46,484 nucleotides of DNA from an uncultured Veillonellaceae bacterium (GCA_900314825.1 OMWS01000041.1:1-46484); one strand, 5' to 3'. Counted from the first letter of the stretch, positions 22,612 through 31,083 are shown. A program made the numbers and translations. Notes: generated by a model not told the origin, from the sequence alone.

Positions 22612-22745
22612 GGTAAATCACCTTTTACTTTCACCGTTTCACATTCGCCGACCCAAACCGCGACATGGACATGCACGGGCTCCACGCCATCACCAATCCA
22701 AAAATAGATGTAATAGCCGAGATAAGATTCGAGTGCTTCAGGCAC
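22608..22745 (-). CDS. Truncated DUF4160-like protein (module 1)
   Basis: This 45-residue frame covers only the N-terminal half of a DUF4160 domain: GYYIYFWIGDGVEPVHVHVA at about 9-28, then ends. It uses a GTG start with GGAGG nine bases upstream and overlaps the previous gene by eight bases and the next by four. Either it is a shortened but expressed member, or a deletion fused its end to the second module. Too short for ordinary gene callers. Confidence 0.55.
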   Translation of the reverse strand: MPEALESYLGYYIYFWIGDGVEPVHVHVAVWVGECETVKVKGDLP

Positions 22746-23007
22746 TTCTCTTCGCCTCCCGCCAGTCGTCCCAGATGATGGCTTCGTTGCTCTGCAGGTA
22801 GTCTTCCATCTGGAATTGTTCGTCTTCCGTAAAGCCGTACGAATGCGTGCAGGCGATGTCTGGAAGCCGCCAGTCGGCTTGGCGCTCACGGTCTTCGGCG
22901 CATTCGACATGGACGATGAGGTTATCGCCGCCGTCGCGATCCTCATACTGTCGCACGACATGGATTTCCAGCGTGCCGTTTTTCGTGAAAATCTTCGAGT
23001 AAAGCAT
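22738..23007 (-). CDS. Small acidic partner of DUF4160 (module 1)
   Basis: This 89-residue acidic protein is not one I recognise. It begins MLYSKIFTKNGTLEIHVVRQ, has strands to about residue 55, and ends in a helical stretch after YGFTEDEQFQMEDYLQ. It resembles the 22339-22611 product in layout and around the GFT turn. GGAAG precedes the ATG. It is the first gene of a leftward run of five overlapping or nearly touching genes, divergent from the restriction-modification genes. Confidence 0.68.
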   Translation of the reverse strand: MLYSKIFTKNGTLEIHVVRQYEDRDGGDNLIVHVECAEDRERQADWRLPDIACTHSYGFTEDEQFQMEDYLQSNEAIIWDDWREAKRSA

Positions 23008-23098
23008 CTTGTCAGCTTCCTTCCGTTTCGTCTTTTTCCTCATTTTATCGTGAAAATACTTCAAGCGCAAGATATGCTGTAAAAGTACCATCCGCCCC

Positions 23099-23127
23099 TT
23101 GTTTGAAATCGCGACAAACGGTATACT
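23099..23127 (+). promoter_or_regulatory. Promoter of the methyltransferase gene
   Basis: TTGTTT (23099-23104) and TATACT (23122-23127) are spaced by 17 bases, 30 bases before the ATG at 23158. Confidence 0.6.
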
Positions 23128-23157
23128 GAAGGAAACACTTGAAAGGAGCTGATGCGC

Positions 23158-24135
23158 ATGATCCAGCCTTTGACGTGCGTCGAAATCTGCACGGGCGCCG
23201 GCGGTCAGGCGCTCGGGCTTGCGATGGCGGGATTCGTCCACGTCGTGCTTGTGGAATATGAGCAGGAATACGTGGACAATATGAAGCGAAACCGCCCGGA
23301 ATGGCCGATTGCCTGCATGGACGTGCACGACTTCTCCGGCCTGCCGTATCGCGGTGTCGACCTCTTCGCCGGCGGCGTGCCATGCCCGCCGTTCTCCGTC
23401 GCGGGCAAGCAGCTCGGCAAGGACGACGAACGCGACCTCTTCCCGGAGGCCATCCGCCTCATCGGCGAAATCCGCCCGCGCGCCATCATGCTCGAAAACG
23501 TGCGCGGCTTCCTCGATCCCGTGTTCGACCAGTATCGCGAGCACATCCTCTCGTCCATCGAGCGCCTCGGCTACCGTGTGGCCATCCGCCTGCTGAACGC
23601 GAACGATTACGGCGTGTCGCAGCTGCGCCCGCGTGTTGTCATCGTCGGTCTCCGCAACGACGAGCCCGGCACGTTCCTCTATCCGATGCCGCACCCGGAA
23701 AAAACGCCGACCGTCGGGCAGCTTCTCTACGACCTCATGAAAGCCGAGGGTTGGGAAGGCGCGGCCGCGTGGGCGAAGCAAGCCGACCGCATCGCTCCGA
23801 CCATCGTCGGCGGCTCGAAGAAGCACGGCGGCCCCGACCTCGGCCCGACGCGCGCACGCAAGGCATGGGCGGAAATGCAGGTCAACGGCGTGAGCATCGC
23901 CGACCGTGCGCCCGAAAAAGGCTTCGTCGGCATGCCGCGCCTCACGCCGCGCATGATCGCCCGCATCCAGGGATTCCCCGACACGTGGACGTTCGGCGAC
24001 AAGAAGACGAAAGCCTGCCGCATGATCGGCAACGCCTTTCCGCCGCCCGTCGCGAAAGCCGTCGGCGAAAGCATCAAGGAGGCATTGAACGCTCATGCAA
24101 GCATTGATTTCGAACGCGCGCAACGCGTTTCATAA
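23158..24135 (+). CDS. Type II DNA (cytosine-5) methyltransferase
   Basis: This 325-residue enzyme protects host DNA by methylating cytosine at C5. The ordered motifs are I (EICTGAGGQALGL, 9-21), IV with catalytic Cys76 in GGVPCPPFS, VI ENVRGF (113-118), VIII in QLRPRVVIVG, and X GNAFPPPVA near the end. The target-recognition region (about 190-275) is short. The ATG at 23158 is nine bases from GGAG; an ATG six bases earlier is too close. The neighbouring NgoMIV-like nuclease overlaps its 3' end by 41 bases, so the site is likely GCCGGC by association. Confidence 0.92.
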   Translation: MIQPLTCVEICTGAGGQALGLAMAGFVHVVLVEYEQEYVDNMKRNRPEWPIACMDVHDFSGLPYRGVDLFAGGVPCPPFSVAGKQLGKDDERDLFPEAIRLIGEIRPRAIMLENVRGFLDPVFDQYREHILSSIERLGYRVAIRLLNANDYGVSQLRPRVVIVGLRNDEPGTFLYPMPHPEKTPTVGQLLYDLMKAEGWEGAAAWAKQADRIAPTIVGGSKKHGGPDLGPTRARKAWAEMQVNGVSIADRAPEKGFVGMPRLTPRMIARIQGFPDTWTFGDKKTKACRMIGNAFPPPVAKAVGESIKEALNAHASIDFERAQRVS

Positions 24136-24997
24136 ACGTCTGCTCGACACCATCCTGACCATTGACGAAAGCGGCATCCCGTCGAACGCCGACAAGGGCA
24201 ACCGCCTTTCTGTCCTGCTCGCACAGAAAATACGCGACCGCATCATCGGAAACGTCCAGCGCACGGAATGCGTGACGGAGCAAAAAGCAAATTACGCCGC
24301 CACGAAAAAGAAAGCCGCCGGACAATCGAGCGGCAGCATCTTCGAGCGCGAAGTCATGACGTTCCTCGCCGCGACGTTCCCGAAGCTCCAGCATATCCGC
24401 CCCGGCGCTTGGCACATCTTGCAGCTCGGCAACCAGAGCCAGATCAAGACTTCGGATTTCGCACAGTACGAACACCTCGCCTATCTCACGCACCTCATGA
24501 AAGCCGACGCACAACTCGCCGCCGTGCTCGGCAACGGCTATATGGTCGCACCGGATGTCATCATCTACCGCGACCTCTGCACGGACGAAGAACTGAACGC
24601 ACCGGAAGACATCGTTGACGAAGCGTCAGCAAAAGCCGCCGCTCTTCGCAAAACGAACGGCGGCAAGCCCATCCTGCACGCCTCCGTCTCCGCGAAATGG
24701 ACGATGCGCAGCGACCGTGCGCAAAACAGCCGCACGGAAGCGCTGAACCTCATCCGCAACCGCAAGGGCAACCTGCCGCACATCGTCGTCGTGACCGGCG
24801 AGCCCGCCCCCTCGCGCCTCGCATCGCTCGCCATGGGGACCGGCGATATCGACTGCGTCTATCATTTCGCGCTCTACGAACTCATGGCCGCCGTCCGCGA
24901 AGCGGAAGCGGATGATGCGGCAATCTTGCTCAAGACGCTGACGGATGGCAAACGTCTGAAAGATATCTCCGACCTGCCGCTCGACCTCTGCATTTGA
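24095..24997 (+). CDS. NgoMIV-family type II restriction endonuclease
   Basis: This 300-residue nuclease matches NgoMIV. The active-site set lines up by spacing: E84, D154 in APDVIIYRD, S199 and K201 in SVSAKW, and E215, the same intervals as E70, D140, S185, K187 and E201 of NgoMIV. The block GEPAPSRLASLAMGTGDIDC is also characteristic. NgoMIV cuts GCCGGC as a tetramer; the same site is inferred here. The start lies inside the methyltransferase gene, 41 bases before its stop, which would delay nuclease expression relative to protection. Confidence 0.87.
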   Translation: MQALISNARNAFHKRLLDTILTIDESGIPSNADKGNRLSVLLAQKIRDRIIGNVQRTECVTEQKANYAATKKKAAGQSSGSIFEREVMTFLAATFPKLQHIRPGAWHILQLGNQSQIKTSDFAQYEHLAYLTHLMKADAQLAAVLGNGYMVAPDVIIYRDLCTDEELNAPEDIVDEASAKAAALRKTNGGKPILHASVSAKWTMRSDRAQNSRTEALNLIRNRKGNLPHIVVVTGEPAPSRLASLAMGTGDIDCVYHFALYELMAAVREAEADDAAILLKTLTDGKRLKDISDLPLDLCI

Positions 24998-24999
24998 AA

Positions 25000-25051
25000 A
25001 ACCCGAGAGCCTTTGTGCTTTACCGCGCAAAGGCTCTCGGGTTCTTTTTTT
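25000..25051. terminator. Strong bidirectional terminator
   Basis: AACCCGAGAGCCTTTG and its exact complement form a 16-base stem with a 12-base loop; eight T residues follow on the plus strand and AAAA precedes it. It separates the nuclease gene from convergent rnfB. Confidence 0.88.
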
Positions 25052-25075
25052 GAATTGCTTGTGTGGAAGATGTCG

Positions 25076-25924
25076 TTACGACGCGACGGCATCCATGGCT
25101 TTTTCTGTCTCCACCGCCTCGCGGATCGCTCCGGTCGGGCATTTGGCGAGGCAGGTTTTTTCGGTGCAGCCGCTGGCTTTGCAAACGGCAGGATCGACGA
25201 CGGCGAGGAAATTAACGATCTTGATGGCGCCGTGCGGGCAGTTTCGCATGCAGAGGCCGCAGCCGAGGCAGGCGTTCGGGCAGGCTTTTTTCGCCGCCGG
25301 GCCTTTGTCGTGCGACTGGCAGTGGACGGCGGTCATGGCCGAGACTGGCAGGAGCGTCATGACGCCTTGCGGGCAGGTCTCCTGGCATTTGCCGCAGCCG
25401 GTGCAGGCGTAGGTATCAACGACGGGCAAACCATTTTCGCCCATGTGGAGCGCGTCAAACGGGCAGGCCGCCACGCAACTGCCGTAGCCGAGGCAGCCGT
25501 ACTTGCAGGCTTTCGGGCCGCCCGCCGCGAGCTTGGCGGCGGCGCAGTCGTGAATGCCCTCGTAGCGTGCCGCTTGCTTGGCGTTGCAGCCGCCTTGGCA
25601 GAGGACGTGCGCTTTGCGTTCTTCGACAGCGCCCGCACTTTTTCCTGTGAGCTCGGCGACTTTCGCTGCGACGGCGGCTTTGCCGGGGACGCAGAGATTC
25701 GGCGGGACGTCGGGATTTTCCACGACGGCCTCGGCGTATTTCGCGCAGCCCGCGAAACCGCAGGCGCCGCACTGGCCTTTCGGCAGGATGTCTTCGACCT
25801 CGTCGATCAGCGGATTCTGCTGCATGTAGAATTTTTTGTCCGCGAGCGCGAGCACGATGCCGAAGAACGCGCCGACGCCGACGAGCACGAGGATGATCGC
25901 GACAGAGGTTTCTGCAGTAGTCAC
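25076..25924 (-). CDS. rnfB: Rnf complex subunit RnfB
   Basis: This 282-residue iron-sulfur protein takes electrons from ferredoxin into the Rnf pump. One N-terminal membrane helix (about 6-28) is followed by a four-Cys cluster domain (CGACGFAGCAKY, about 52-63, and a later Cys) and then several ferredoxin-type repeats: CLGYGSCVAACP, CTGCGKCQETCP, CLGCGLCMRNCP and a last CKASGC...CLAKCP. Six or so clusters are possible. It ends the rnfCDGEAB operon, 15 bases after rnfA. Confidence 0.95.
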   Translation of the reverse strand: MTTAETSVAIILVLVGVGAFFGIVLALADKKFYMQQNPLIDEVEDILPKGQCGACGFAGCAKYAEAVVENPDVPPNLCVPGKAAVAAKVAELTGKSAGAVEERKAHVLCQGGCNAKQAARYEGIHDCAAAKLAAGGPKACKYGCLGYGSCVAACPFDALHMGENGLPVVDTYACTGCGKCQETCPQGVMTLLPVSAMTAVHCQSHDKGPAAKKACPNACLGCGLCMRNCPHGAIKIVNFLAVVDPAVCKASGCTEKTCLAKCPTGAIREAVETEKAMDAVAS

Positions 25925-25939
25925 TTTTTTCAGCCTCCT

Positions 25940-26515
25940 TTACATCATGCCCGAGAATCCGAGGAACGCGAGCGACAGCATGCCGGCGAGCAGGAACGCG
26001 ATGCCGATGCCTTCGAGCGGCTTCGGCACGTTCGCGTAGGCGAGTTTTTCGCGCAGGCTCGCCATGAGGATGATGGCGAGCGCGAAGCCGAGGCCGGAGC
26101 CGATCGCGAAGACGATGGACTTCAGGAGGCTGTAGCTGTTCTCGACATTGAGGAGCGGCACGGCGAGCACGATGCAGTTCGTCGCGATGAGCAGGAGGTA
26201 GATGCCCCACATATTGTAGAGCGTCGGCGCCTGCTTTTTGATGATGAGCTCTAAAAGCTGCACGAAGCTCGCGGTCAGGATGACGAAGACGATGGTCGTC
26301 AAAAAGGTGAGGCCTAAAGGCGCGAGGATGAAATTGTAGACGAGCCACGCGAGGATGGAGCTCATCGTCATGACGGCCGTGACGGCGACGCCCATGCCGG
26401 CCGACGCGCTGAGGTTCTTCGAGATGCCGAAGAAGATGCAGAGGCCGAGGAATTTCGTGAGGACGAAGTTGTTGATGACGACGGCGCTGATAAAGAGGGC
26501 TGCATATTCAGCCAT
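25940..26515 (-). CDS. rnfA: Rnf complex subunit RnfA
   Basis: This 191-residue protein has six membrane helices and the RnfA signature NNFVLTKFLGLCIFFGISKN near the N-terminus, including the Cys that helps bind the membrane-buried iron-sulfur cluster. A second Cys lies in ATNCIVLAVPLL. It pairs with RnfE in the ion-translocating core. Its ATG overlaps the rnfE stop by one base. Confidence 0.95.
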   Translation of the reverse strand: MAEYAALFISAVVINNFVLTKFLGLCIFFGISKNLSASAGMGVAVTAVMTMSSILAWLVYNFILAPLGLTFLTTIVFVILTASFVQLLELIIKKQAPTLYNMWGIYLLLIATNCIVLAVPLLNVENSYSLLKSIVFAIGSGLGFALAIILMASLREKLAYANVPKPLEGIGIAFLLAGMLSLAFLGFSGMM

Positions 26516-27192
26516 CAGTCAACGCCTCCTTTCGATGCGGCGGCTTCCGCCGCTTTTGCGGCCGCGATGCGCGCGGCTTTCATGCGTTGCTGTTCTTTGT
26601 GACGGTTCCATGTCTTCGTCGCGGCGACGAGGTAGCCGATGAGCATGAAGGCGCCGGGCGGCAGGACCATCATGAGCATGGGCTGGTAGCCCGCGCCAAA
26701 GACGGGGATGCCGCAGATCGTGCCGGCACCGAGGAGCTCGCGGATGACGGAGATCGTCAGCATGGCGAGCGTGAAGCCGCAGCCCATGCCGAAGCCGTCG
26801 CAGAACGATGCGACGACGCCGTGCTTCGAGGCGAAGACTTCGGCGCGCGCGAGGATGATCGCGAAGACGACGACGAGCGCGAGATAGATGCCGAGCGCGT
26901 CGTAGAGGTCAGGGAAATAGGCCTGGAGGACGAGCTGCGCGACCGTGACGATCGTCGCGATGCTCGTGATGTAGACCGGCACGCGGACTTTTTGGTTCAC
27001 CCAGCGGCGCACGAGGCTGACGACGACGTTGTTCGTCGTGATGACGAATGTGACCGTGAGGCCCATCGTCAGGCCGTTGACGACGGTCGTCGTGACGGCG
27101 AGCGCCGGGCAGAGCGAAAGCGCGAGGATGAAAATCGGGTTCTCCGCGAGGAGGCCTTTGCTGAAAATCTGCCAGAGGCTTTTCTGTTCCAT
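26515..27192 (-). CDS. rnfE: Rnf complex subunit RnfE
   Basis: This 225-residue membrane protein is the inverted partner of RnfA. The N-terminal block NPIFILALSLCPALAVTTTV contains the cluster-ligand Cys, and a second lies in GMGCGFTLAM. The C-terminus has a charged Ala/Lys-rich tail of about 25 residues beyond the last helix. It starts three bases after the rnfG stop. Confidence 0.95.
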   Translation of the reverse strand: MEQKSLWQIFSKGLLAENPIFILALSLCPALAVTTTVVNGLTMGLTVTFVITTNNVVVSLVRRWVNQKVRVPVYITSIATIVTVAQLVLQAYFPDLYDALGIYLALVVVFAIILARAEVFASKHGVVASFCDGFGMGCGFTLAMLTISVIRELLGAGTICGIPVFGAGYQPMLMMVLPPGAFMLIGYLVAATKTWNRHKEQQRMKAARIAAAKAAEAAASKGGVD

Positions 27193-27195
27193 GAT

Positions 27196-27753
27196 TTAAC
27201 GCCCCCCGTCCGCAAGATAGCTGGAGACAGCGGTCACGGCGCTCTTCACGCCGCGCGTGACGGCGCGCGAGGAGATCGTCGCGCCCGTCATGGCCTGCAC
27301 GTCTTCCGTGTTGTTCTTGTCCTTCGTGACCTCGAGATGCGCCGCGTCCTTGCCGCGGAGCTTGCCACGGAACGGTTCTTTCGCCGCGTTGTCGCCGAGG
27401 CCCGGTGTCTCGTTGTGCGCGAGAATTTTGTAATCGATGACGTGCTCGTCGGGCGTGATGGCGACGAGCAGCTTGATCTCGCCGCCATAGCCTTTCGTCT
27501 GTGCGGGCACGATGTAGCCGATGGCCTCCCCGCCTTGCTCGGCACGGTACCAGCCCTCGTGCGCATCGAGCTCGGCAAAATGGTCGGCCTCTGGCACGAG
27601 TTCTTTCAGCGCGTTTTCCTTGCGCTCGATCGCTTTTTGCGCGGCGACCGGCGCCGTGACGAAATAGACGGCGCCGATGACGAGGCCGGAAATGAAGCAC
27701 GCCGCCATGAGGTTCGTGGCGATCTTGAAAATGCTGTTTTTCGACTCGCTCAT
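27196..27753 (-). CDS. rnfG: Rnf complex subunit RnfG
   Basis: This 185-residue protein has one N-terminal membrane helix and an exported FMN-binding domain. The flavinylation motif is MTGATISSRAV (about 160), where the Thr after GA receives FMN by ApbE. The blocks GYIVPAQTKGYGG and HNETPGLGDNA are also typical. It overlaps rnfD by four bases. Confidence 0.95.
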   Translation of the reverse strand: MSESKNSIFKIATNLMAACFISGLVIGAVYFVTAPVAAQKAIERKENALKELVPEADHFAELDAHEGWYRAEQGGEAIGYIVPAQTKGYGGEIKLLVAITPDEHVIDYKILAHNETPGLGDNAAKEPFRGKLRGKDAAHLEVTKDKNNTEDVQAMTGATISSRAVTRGVKSAVTAVSSYLADGGR

Positions 27754-28895
27754 TTTGCCGCGCCCCCTTTCTTGACTTCGCCGAACATGCGCGGCTTCAC
27801 GAAACGATCAATGAGCGGCGTGACGGCGTTCATGAGCAAGAGCGCATAGCAGACGCCCTCGGGATAGCCGCCGAGCAGGCGGATGAGGACGGTGAGAGCC
27901 CCCGCGCCCGCCGCGAAGATGATCTGCCCTTTCACCGTCATCGGGATCGTGACCATGTCCGTCGCCATGAAGAACGCGCCGAGCATGAGGCCGCCCGCCA
28001 TGAGGTGGAAGATCGGATCGCCCGTGAAGAGGCCGGCCGGGCCGAATACCCACGTCAACACGGCGACGGTCGCGAGCATGACGGCCGGCACGACCCAGTT
28101 CACATAGCCTTTGTAAATGAGGTACAGGCCGCCAAGCAGCAAGAGAATCGTGCTCGTCTCGCCGAGGCTGCCGTTGCGCTCGCCTAAAAGCATCGCCTGA
28201 TACATCGCGCCCTGTCCGCCGAACATGTTGACGACCGCGTCGTATCCTTGCATCTTCAACACGTTCAGTGGCGTCGCCGTCGCCATCGCGTCGACGGAGG
28301 CGTCGCCTGCGAGCGTCGTCCATGTCGTCATCGCGACGGGCCACGATACCATGAGCGCGGCGCGGCCGATGTGGGCGGGGTTGAAAATATTGAACCCGAG
28401 GCCGCCCATGGACTGCTTCGCGATGATGATGGCGATGGCGCTGCCGATGGCGACCATCCATGGCGGCAGGATCGGCGACATCGACATCGCGAGCAGGAGG
28501 CCCGTGATGCACGCGCTGCCGTCGAAGGCCGTGATGGGCTGGTGCATCGCACGTTGCCAGATGTATTCCGCCGCGACCGCCGCGATGATGCCGACGACCA
28601 TGTTGATGAGCGCTGGCACCCCGAAGTGATAAATCGCGAACAGCGCCGCCGGTGCCAGCGCCGCATTCACCTGCCACATGATATGCGTGACGGTCTCGCC
28701 GTCGCGGATATGCGGGGAAGATGAGACCGTGAACATCAGTCCCGGCTTCGTATTTGCGGCTCCCCCTTTGGGGGAGCTGTCGCCCGTATGGGCGACTGAG
28801 AGGGTAGCGCCGTTTGAGGATTGCGATACTACGTTACCCTCTCCCGTAGGACGCGTGGCTTGTGGTTTCGTTGCGTTCGTTTGTTCTTCGCTCAC
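27750..28895 (-). CDS. rnfD: Rnf complex subunit RnfD with a repeat-derived N-terminus
   Basis: This 381-residue membrane protein carries covalent FMN on the Thr of the MATATPL motif. The normal family start, FTVSSSPHIRDGETVTHIM, begins only at about residue 55. Residues 16-46 are the translation of a truncated dispersed repeat at 28758-28850 (reading ...SSPKGGA). The GTG at 28895 overlaps the rnfC stop (GTGA) and has GGAGG upstream; no better start lies between it and the conserved part, so the extension is probably translated. It faces the cytoplasm ahead of the first helix. Confidence 0.9.
   Translation of the reverse strand: MSEEQTNATKPQATRPTGEGNVVSQSSNGATLSVAHTGDSSPKGGAANTKPGLMFTVSSSPHIRDGETVTHIMWQVNAALAPAALFAIYHFGVPALINMVVGIIAAVAAEYIWQRAMHQPITAFDGSACITGLLLAMSMSPILPPWMVAIGSAIAIIIAKQSMGGLGFNIFNPAHIGRAALMVSWPVAMTTWTTLAGDASVDAMATATPLNVLKMQGYDAVVNMFGGQGAMYQAMLLGERNGSLGETSTILLLLGGLYLIYKGYVNWVVPAVMLATVAVLTWVFGPAGLFTGDPIFHLMAGGLMLGAFFMATDMVTIPMTVKGQIIFAAGAGALTVLIRLLGGYPEGVCYALLLMNAVTPLIDRFVKPRMFGEVKKGGAAK
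28758..28850. repeat. Truncated dispersed repeat inside rnfD
   Basis: The right arm (GGCTCCCCCTTTGGGGGAG), its adjoining hairpin and most of a type 1 core (GGGTAGCGCCG to ACGTTACCCTCTCC) are present; the second outer arm is missing. The 93 bases stay open in the rnfD frame. Confidence 0.85.
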
Positions 28896-30280
28896 GCTTT
28901 CGCCGCCTCCTTTTTCTGCGCCGCCGCTTGCGCTTTGGCTTTTTCCTTCGCCGCGAGCGCTTTGACCGCGCCTTTCGTCACGCGGATGTATTGCACGATG
29001 TTGCGCTTCGCCGGGCAGACGTACGTGCAGCAGCCGCATTCGATGCAGTTCATGACGCCATAGTCGTCACGCGCTTTCGTCACGTCTTTGCGCTGGCCCA
29101 AAATCGAGAGCATGCTCGGGATGAGCCCCATCGGGCAGGCCTGCACGCAACGGCCGCAGCGGATGCAATTGAGCTCCGGGCCGTGTTCCGTGATTTTCCG
29201 CGTTAAGGCAAGAATCCCCGAAGAACCCTTCGTGATGGGAACATCGAGCGATTCCTGCGCACGTCCCATCATCGGGCCGCCCGCGAGAATTTTATCTGGC
29301 GTCTCCGAAAAGCCGCCGCAATAGTCGATCGCGTCCTGGTAGCTCGTGCCGATGCGCACGCGCAGGTTTTTCGGATGCGCAATGGCATCGCCCGACACCG
29401 TCGTGATGCGCTCGATGAGCGGGAGGCCGTGCGCGCATGCGTCGAAGATCGCTGCTGCCGTGCCGACATTCTGCACGACCGCGCCCGCATCCATCGGCAG
29501 GCCGCCGAGCGGGACTTCGCGACCCGTCACGGCGTAGATCAGCATTTTTTCTGCGCCCTGCGGGTAGCGCGTCGGGAGCGTCAGGATTTCGAGCTTTGGC
29601 AGCGATTTGTCCGCCGACGAATCCGCAGCTTCGAGCGATTGCGCCGCATTGGACAGCGCCTCGATCGCCTCGGGCTTGTTTTCCTCGACTGCAAGGACCG
29701 CACGCGTCACGCCGAGAATTTTCGCCAAAATCCGCGCGCCTTCTGCGACGCGCTCCGGCTCCTCGCGCATGAGGCGGTCGTCGGCCGTGAGGTACGGCTC
29801 GCACTCCGCGCCATTCAGGATCAGCACGTCGACGGGCTTCTTCGGCATGAGCTTCACGAACGCCGGGAACGTCGCGCCGCCCATGCCGACGATGCCCGCG
29901 TCCTTGATCGCCGCGAGGAGCTCCTCTTTCGTCATCGCATGCCAGTCGCGATCGAGTGGCAGTCCCTCCGCCCACTCGTCCGTGCCGTCGTTTTCGATGA
30001 TCACGGCGCCATTCTCGATTTTTTTCACTTTCCCCGCGACCGACGCGTGGATGTCGGCGTGGAGCGAGTCCTCGATTGTCGCCAGCAATTGACCGCGGAG
30101 CACCCGCTCGCCCGGCTTCACGCACGGCTCGCACATCGCGCCGATGTGCTGCTGGAGCGGAATCGTCACCACGTCCGGCGCCGGCATCTCCTCGATCGCC
30201 GCATCACGCGCGAGCTCCTTGCCCTCCGTGTTTCCGATGCGGCCCGCCGGATGGATCCCCCCGAAAAACCGATGGAACAT
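28892..30280 (-). CDS. rnfC: Rnf complex subunit RnfC
   Basis: This 462-residue peripheral subunit passes electrons to NAD+. Near the N-terminus are the HPAGRIGNTEGK-like entry and a biotinyl-lipoyl-like region; the flavin/NAD-binding Rossmann part includes GMGGATFPAFVKL and NGAECEPYLTADDRLM. Two C-terminal 4Fe-4S motifs read CIRCGRCVQACPMG and CIECGCCTYVCPAK, followed by an Ala/Lys-rich tail. AGGGGTG precedes the ATG at 30280. It is the first gene of the operon; no clear promoter was found in the 170 bases before it. Confidence 0.95.
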   Translation of the reverse strand: MFHRFFGGIHPAGRIGNTEGKELARDAAIEEMPAPDVVTIPLQQHIGAMCEPCVKPGERVLRGQLLATIEDSLHADIHASVAGKVKKIENGAVIIENDGTDEWAEGLPLDRDWHAMTKEELLAAIKDAGIVGMGGATFPAFVKLMPKKPVDVLILNGAECEPYLTADDRLMREEPERVAEGARILAKILGVTRAVLAVEENKPEAIEALSNAAQSLEAADSSADKSLPKLEILTLPTRYPQGAEKMLIYAVTGREVPLGGLPMDAGAVVQNVGTAAAIFDACAHGLPLIERITTVSGDAIAHPKNLRVRIGTSYQDAIDYCGGFSETPDKILAGGPMMGRAQESLDVPITKGSSGILALTRKITEHGPELNCIRCGRCVQACPMGLIPSMLSILGQRKDVTKARDDYGVMNCIECGCCTYVCPAKRNIVQYIRVTKGAVKALAAKEKAKAQAAAQKKEAAKA

Positions 30281-30450
30281 AACATCACCCCTACTGAATA
30301 CAACTATGATGGCAAACGCGAGATGTTCAACACGCAATCCTTCGCGTTTGTTTTTATCTTACATTGAATGTTATTCGACATAACTTCGAAAAATCCTGTT
30401 GTTTCTTCTTTATGAATATTTTATTGTGAAATAAACGGATGTTATCGCAA

Positions 30451-30491
30451 CAAAAAATGGCGCGTATCGCATTTTTCGCGATCCACGCCAT
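30451..30491 (-). terminator. Terminator of the PIN toxin gene
   Basis: ATGGCGTGGATCGC and GCGATACGCGCCAT form a 14-base stem with two mismatches, followed on the minus strand by six T residues, directly after the PIN stop. Confidence 0.8.
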
Positions 30492-30494
30492 CCA

Positions 30495-30860
30495 TTACGC
30501 CTTCTCGATCAATTTCCGCAGCTTCTTATCATACGTTGCAATCTCCGCTCCATGCACTTCGTGATACGCATACAACACACAATCCACGAAATCGAGCTTC
30601 TTCCCTCCGAACGTTTTCAATGCCAAGCGCAACGCATCCATTTCCCGACATTTTACCAACGGAAGAAAATCCAGCAACGTTTCTGCGGCTTCGCGTCGTT
30701 CCAGATGATACACGCGCATCATGACGTAGACGACCTCCGCCATGACTTCGATTGTGACATGGACATCACTCTGTCGGAGATATTGCTCCGCCTTCTGTGC
30801 CATCACTTCGTTGTCATTCAACAGGTAGCGCAAAATCATATTCGTATCAAAGATGACCAT
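30495..30860 (-). CDS. PIN-domain toxin (VapC-like RNase)
   Basis: This 121-residue protein is a PIN domain. The acidic residues are in place: Asp in IFDTNMILRYL (residue 5), Glu in VMAEVVYVM, and the C-terminal Asp pair in KKLDFVDCVLYAY. It would cleave RNA when free of its antitoxin. The ATG at 30860 overlaps the end of the antitoxin gene by 14 bases; the frame upstream of it is only the antitoxin gene in another reading. Confidence 0.87.
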   Translation of the reverse strand: MVIFDTNMILRYLLNDNEVMAQKAEQYLRQSDVHVTIEVMAEVVYVMMRVYHLERREAAETLLDFLPLVKCREMDALRLALKTFGGKKLDFVDCVLYAYHEVHGAEIATYDKKLRKLIEKA

Positions 30861-31083
30861 ATTTCTCTGCCACAGCACGCTCCCATGCGCCTTCTTCCTG
30901 CTCTCTGAGTTTCGGATCCGCATACTTCGCGAGTGCTCCGCGCATGCTCTTTTTTTCTGCCGCATCTGGCGTCACAAATTCATTCATCAACGTGACGATG
31001 ACCTTCTGGTTCGTTTTCGCGTGGAAATCCTCCGGCAAACGGATCGTCGCGCCATCATAATATCCTTCGACTGCTGCCAGCAT
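30847..31083 (-). CDS. Antitoxin partner of the PIN toxin
   Basis: This 78-residue protein starts MLAAVEGYYDGATIRLPEDF, a short beta-rich N-terminus like those of AbrB/DUF2281-type antitoxins, and ends in a charged helical tail (AKYADPKLREQEEGAWERAV) likely to bind the toxin. GAGGAGG precedes the ATG at 31083, and a Met 13 codons upstream is without one. The overlap with the PIN gene supports the pairing more than sequence likeness does. Confidence 0.75.
   Translation of the reverse strand: MLAAVEGYYDGATIRLPEDFHAKTNQKVIVTLMNEFVTPDAAEKKSMRGALAKYADPKLREQEEGAWERAVAEKYGHL

Noticed and set aside
30425..30435. Possible Rex (redox sensor) site before rnfC
   Set aside because: Only one half-site (TTGTGAAATA) is present; the inverted TTCACAA half is missing, so it does not meet the Rex pattern.
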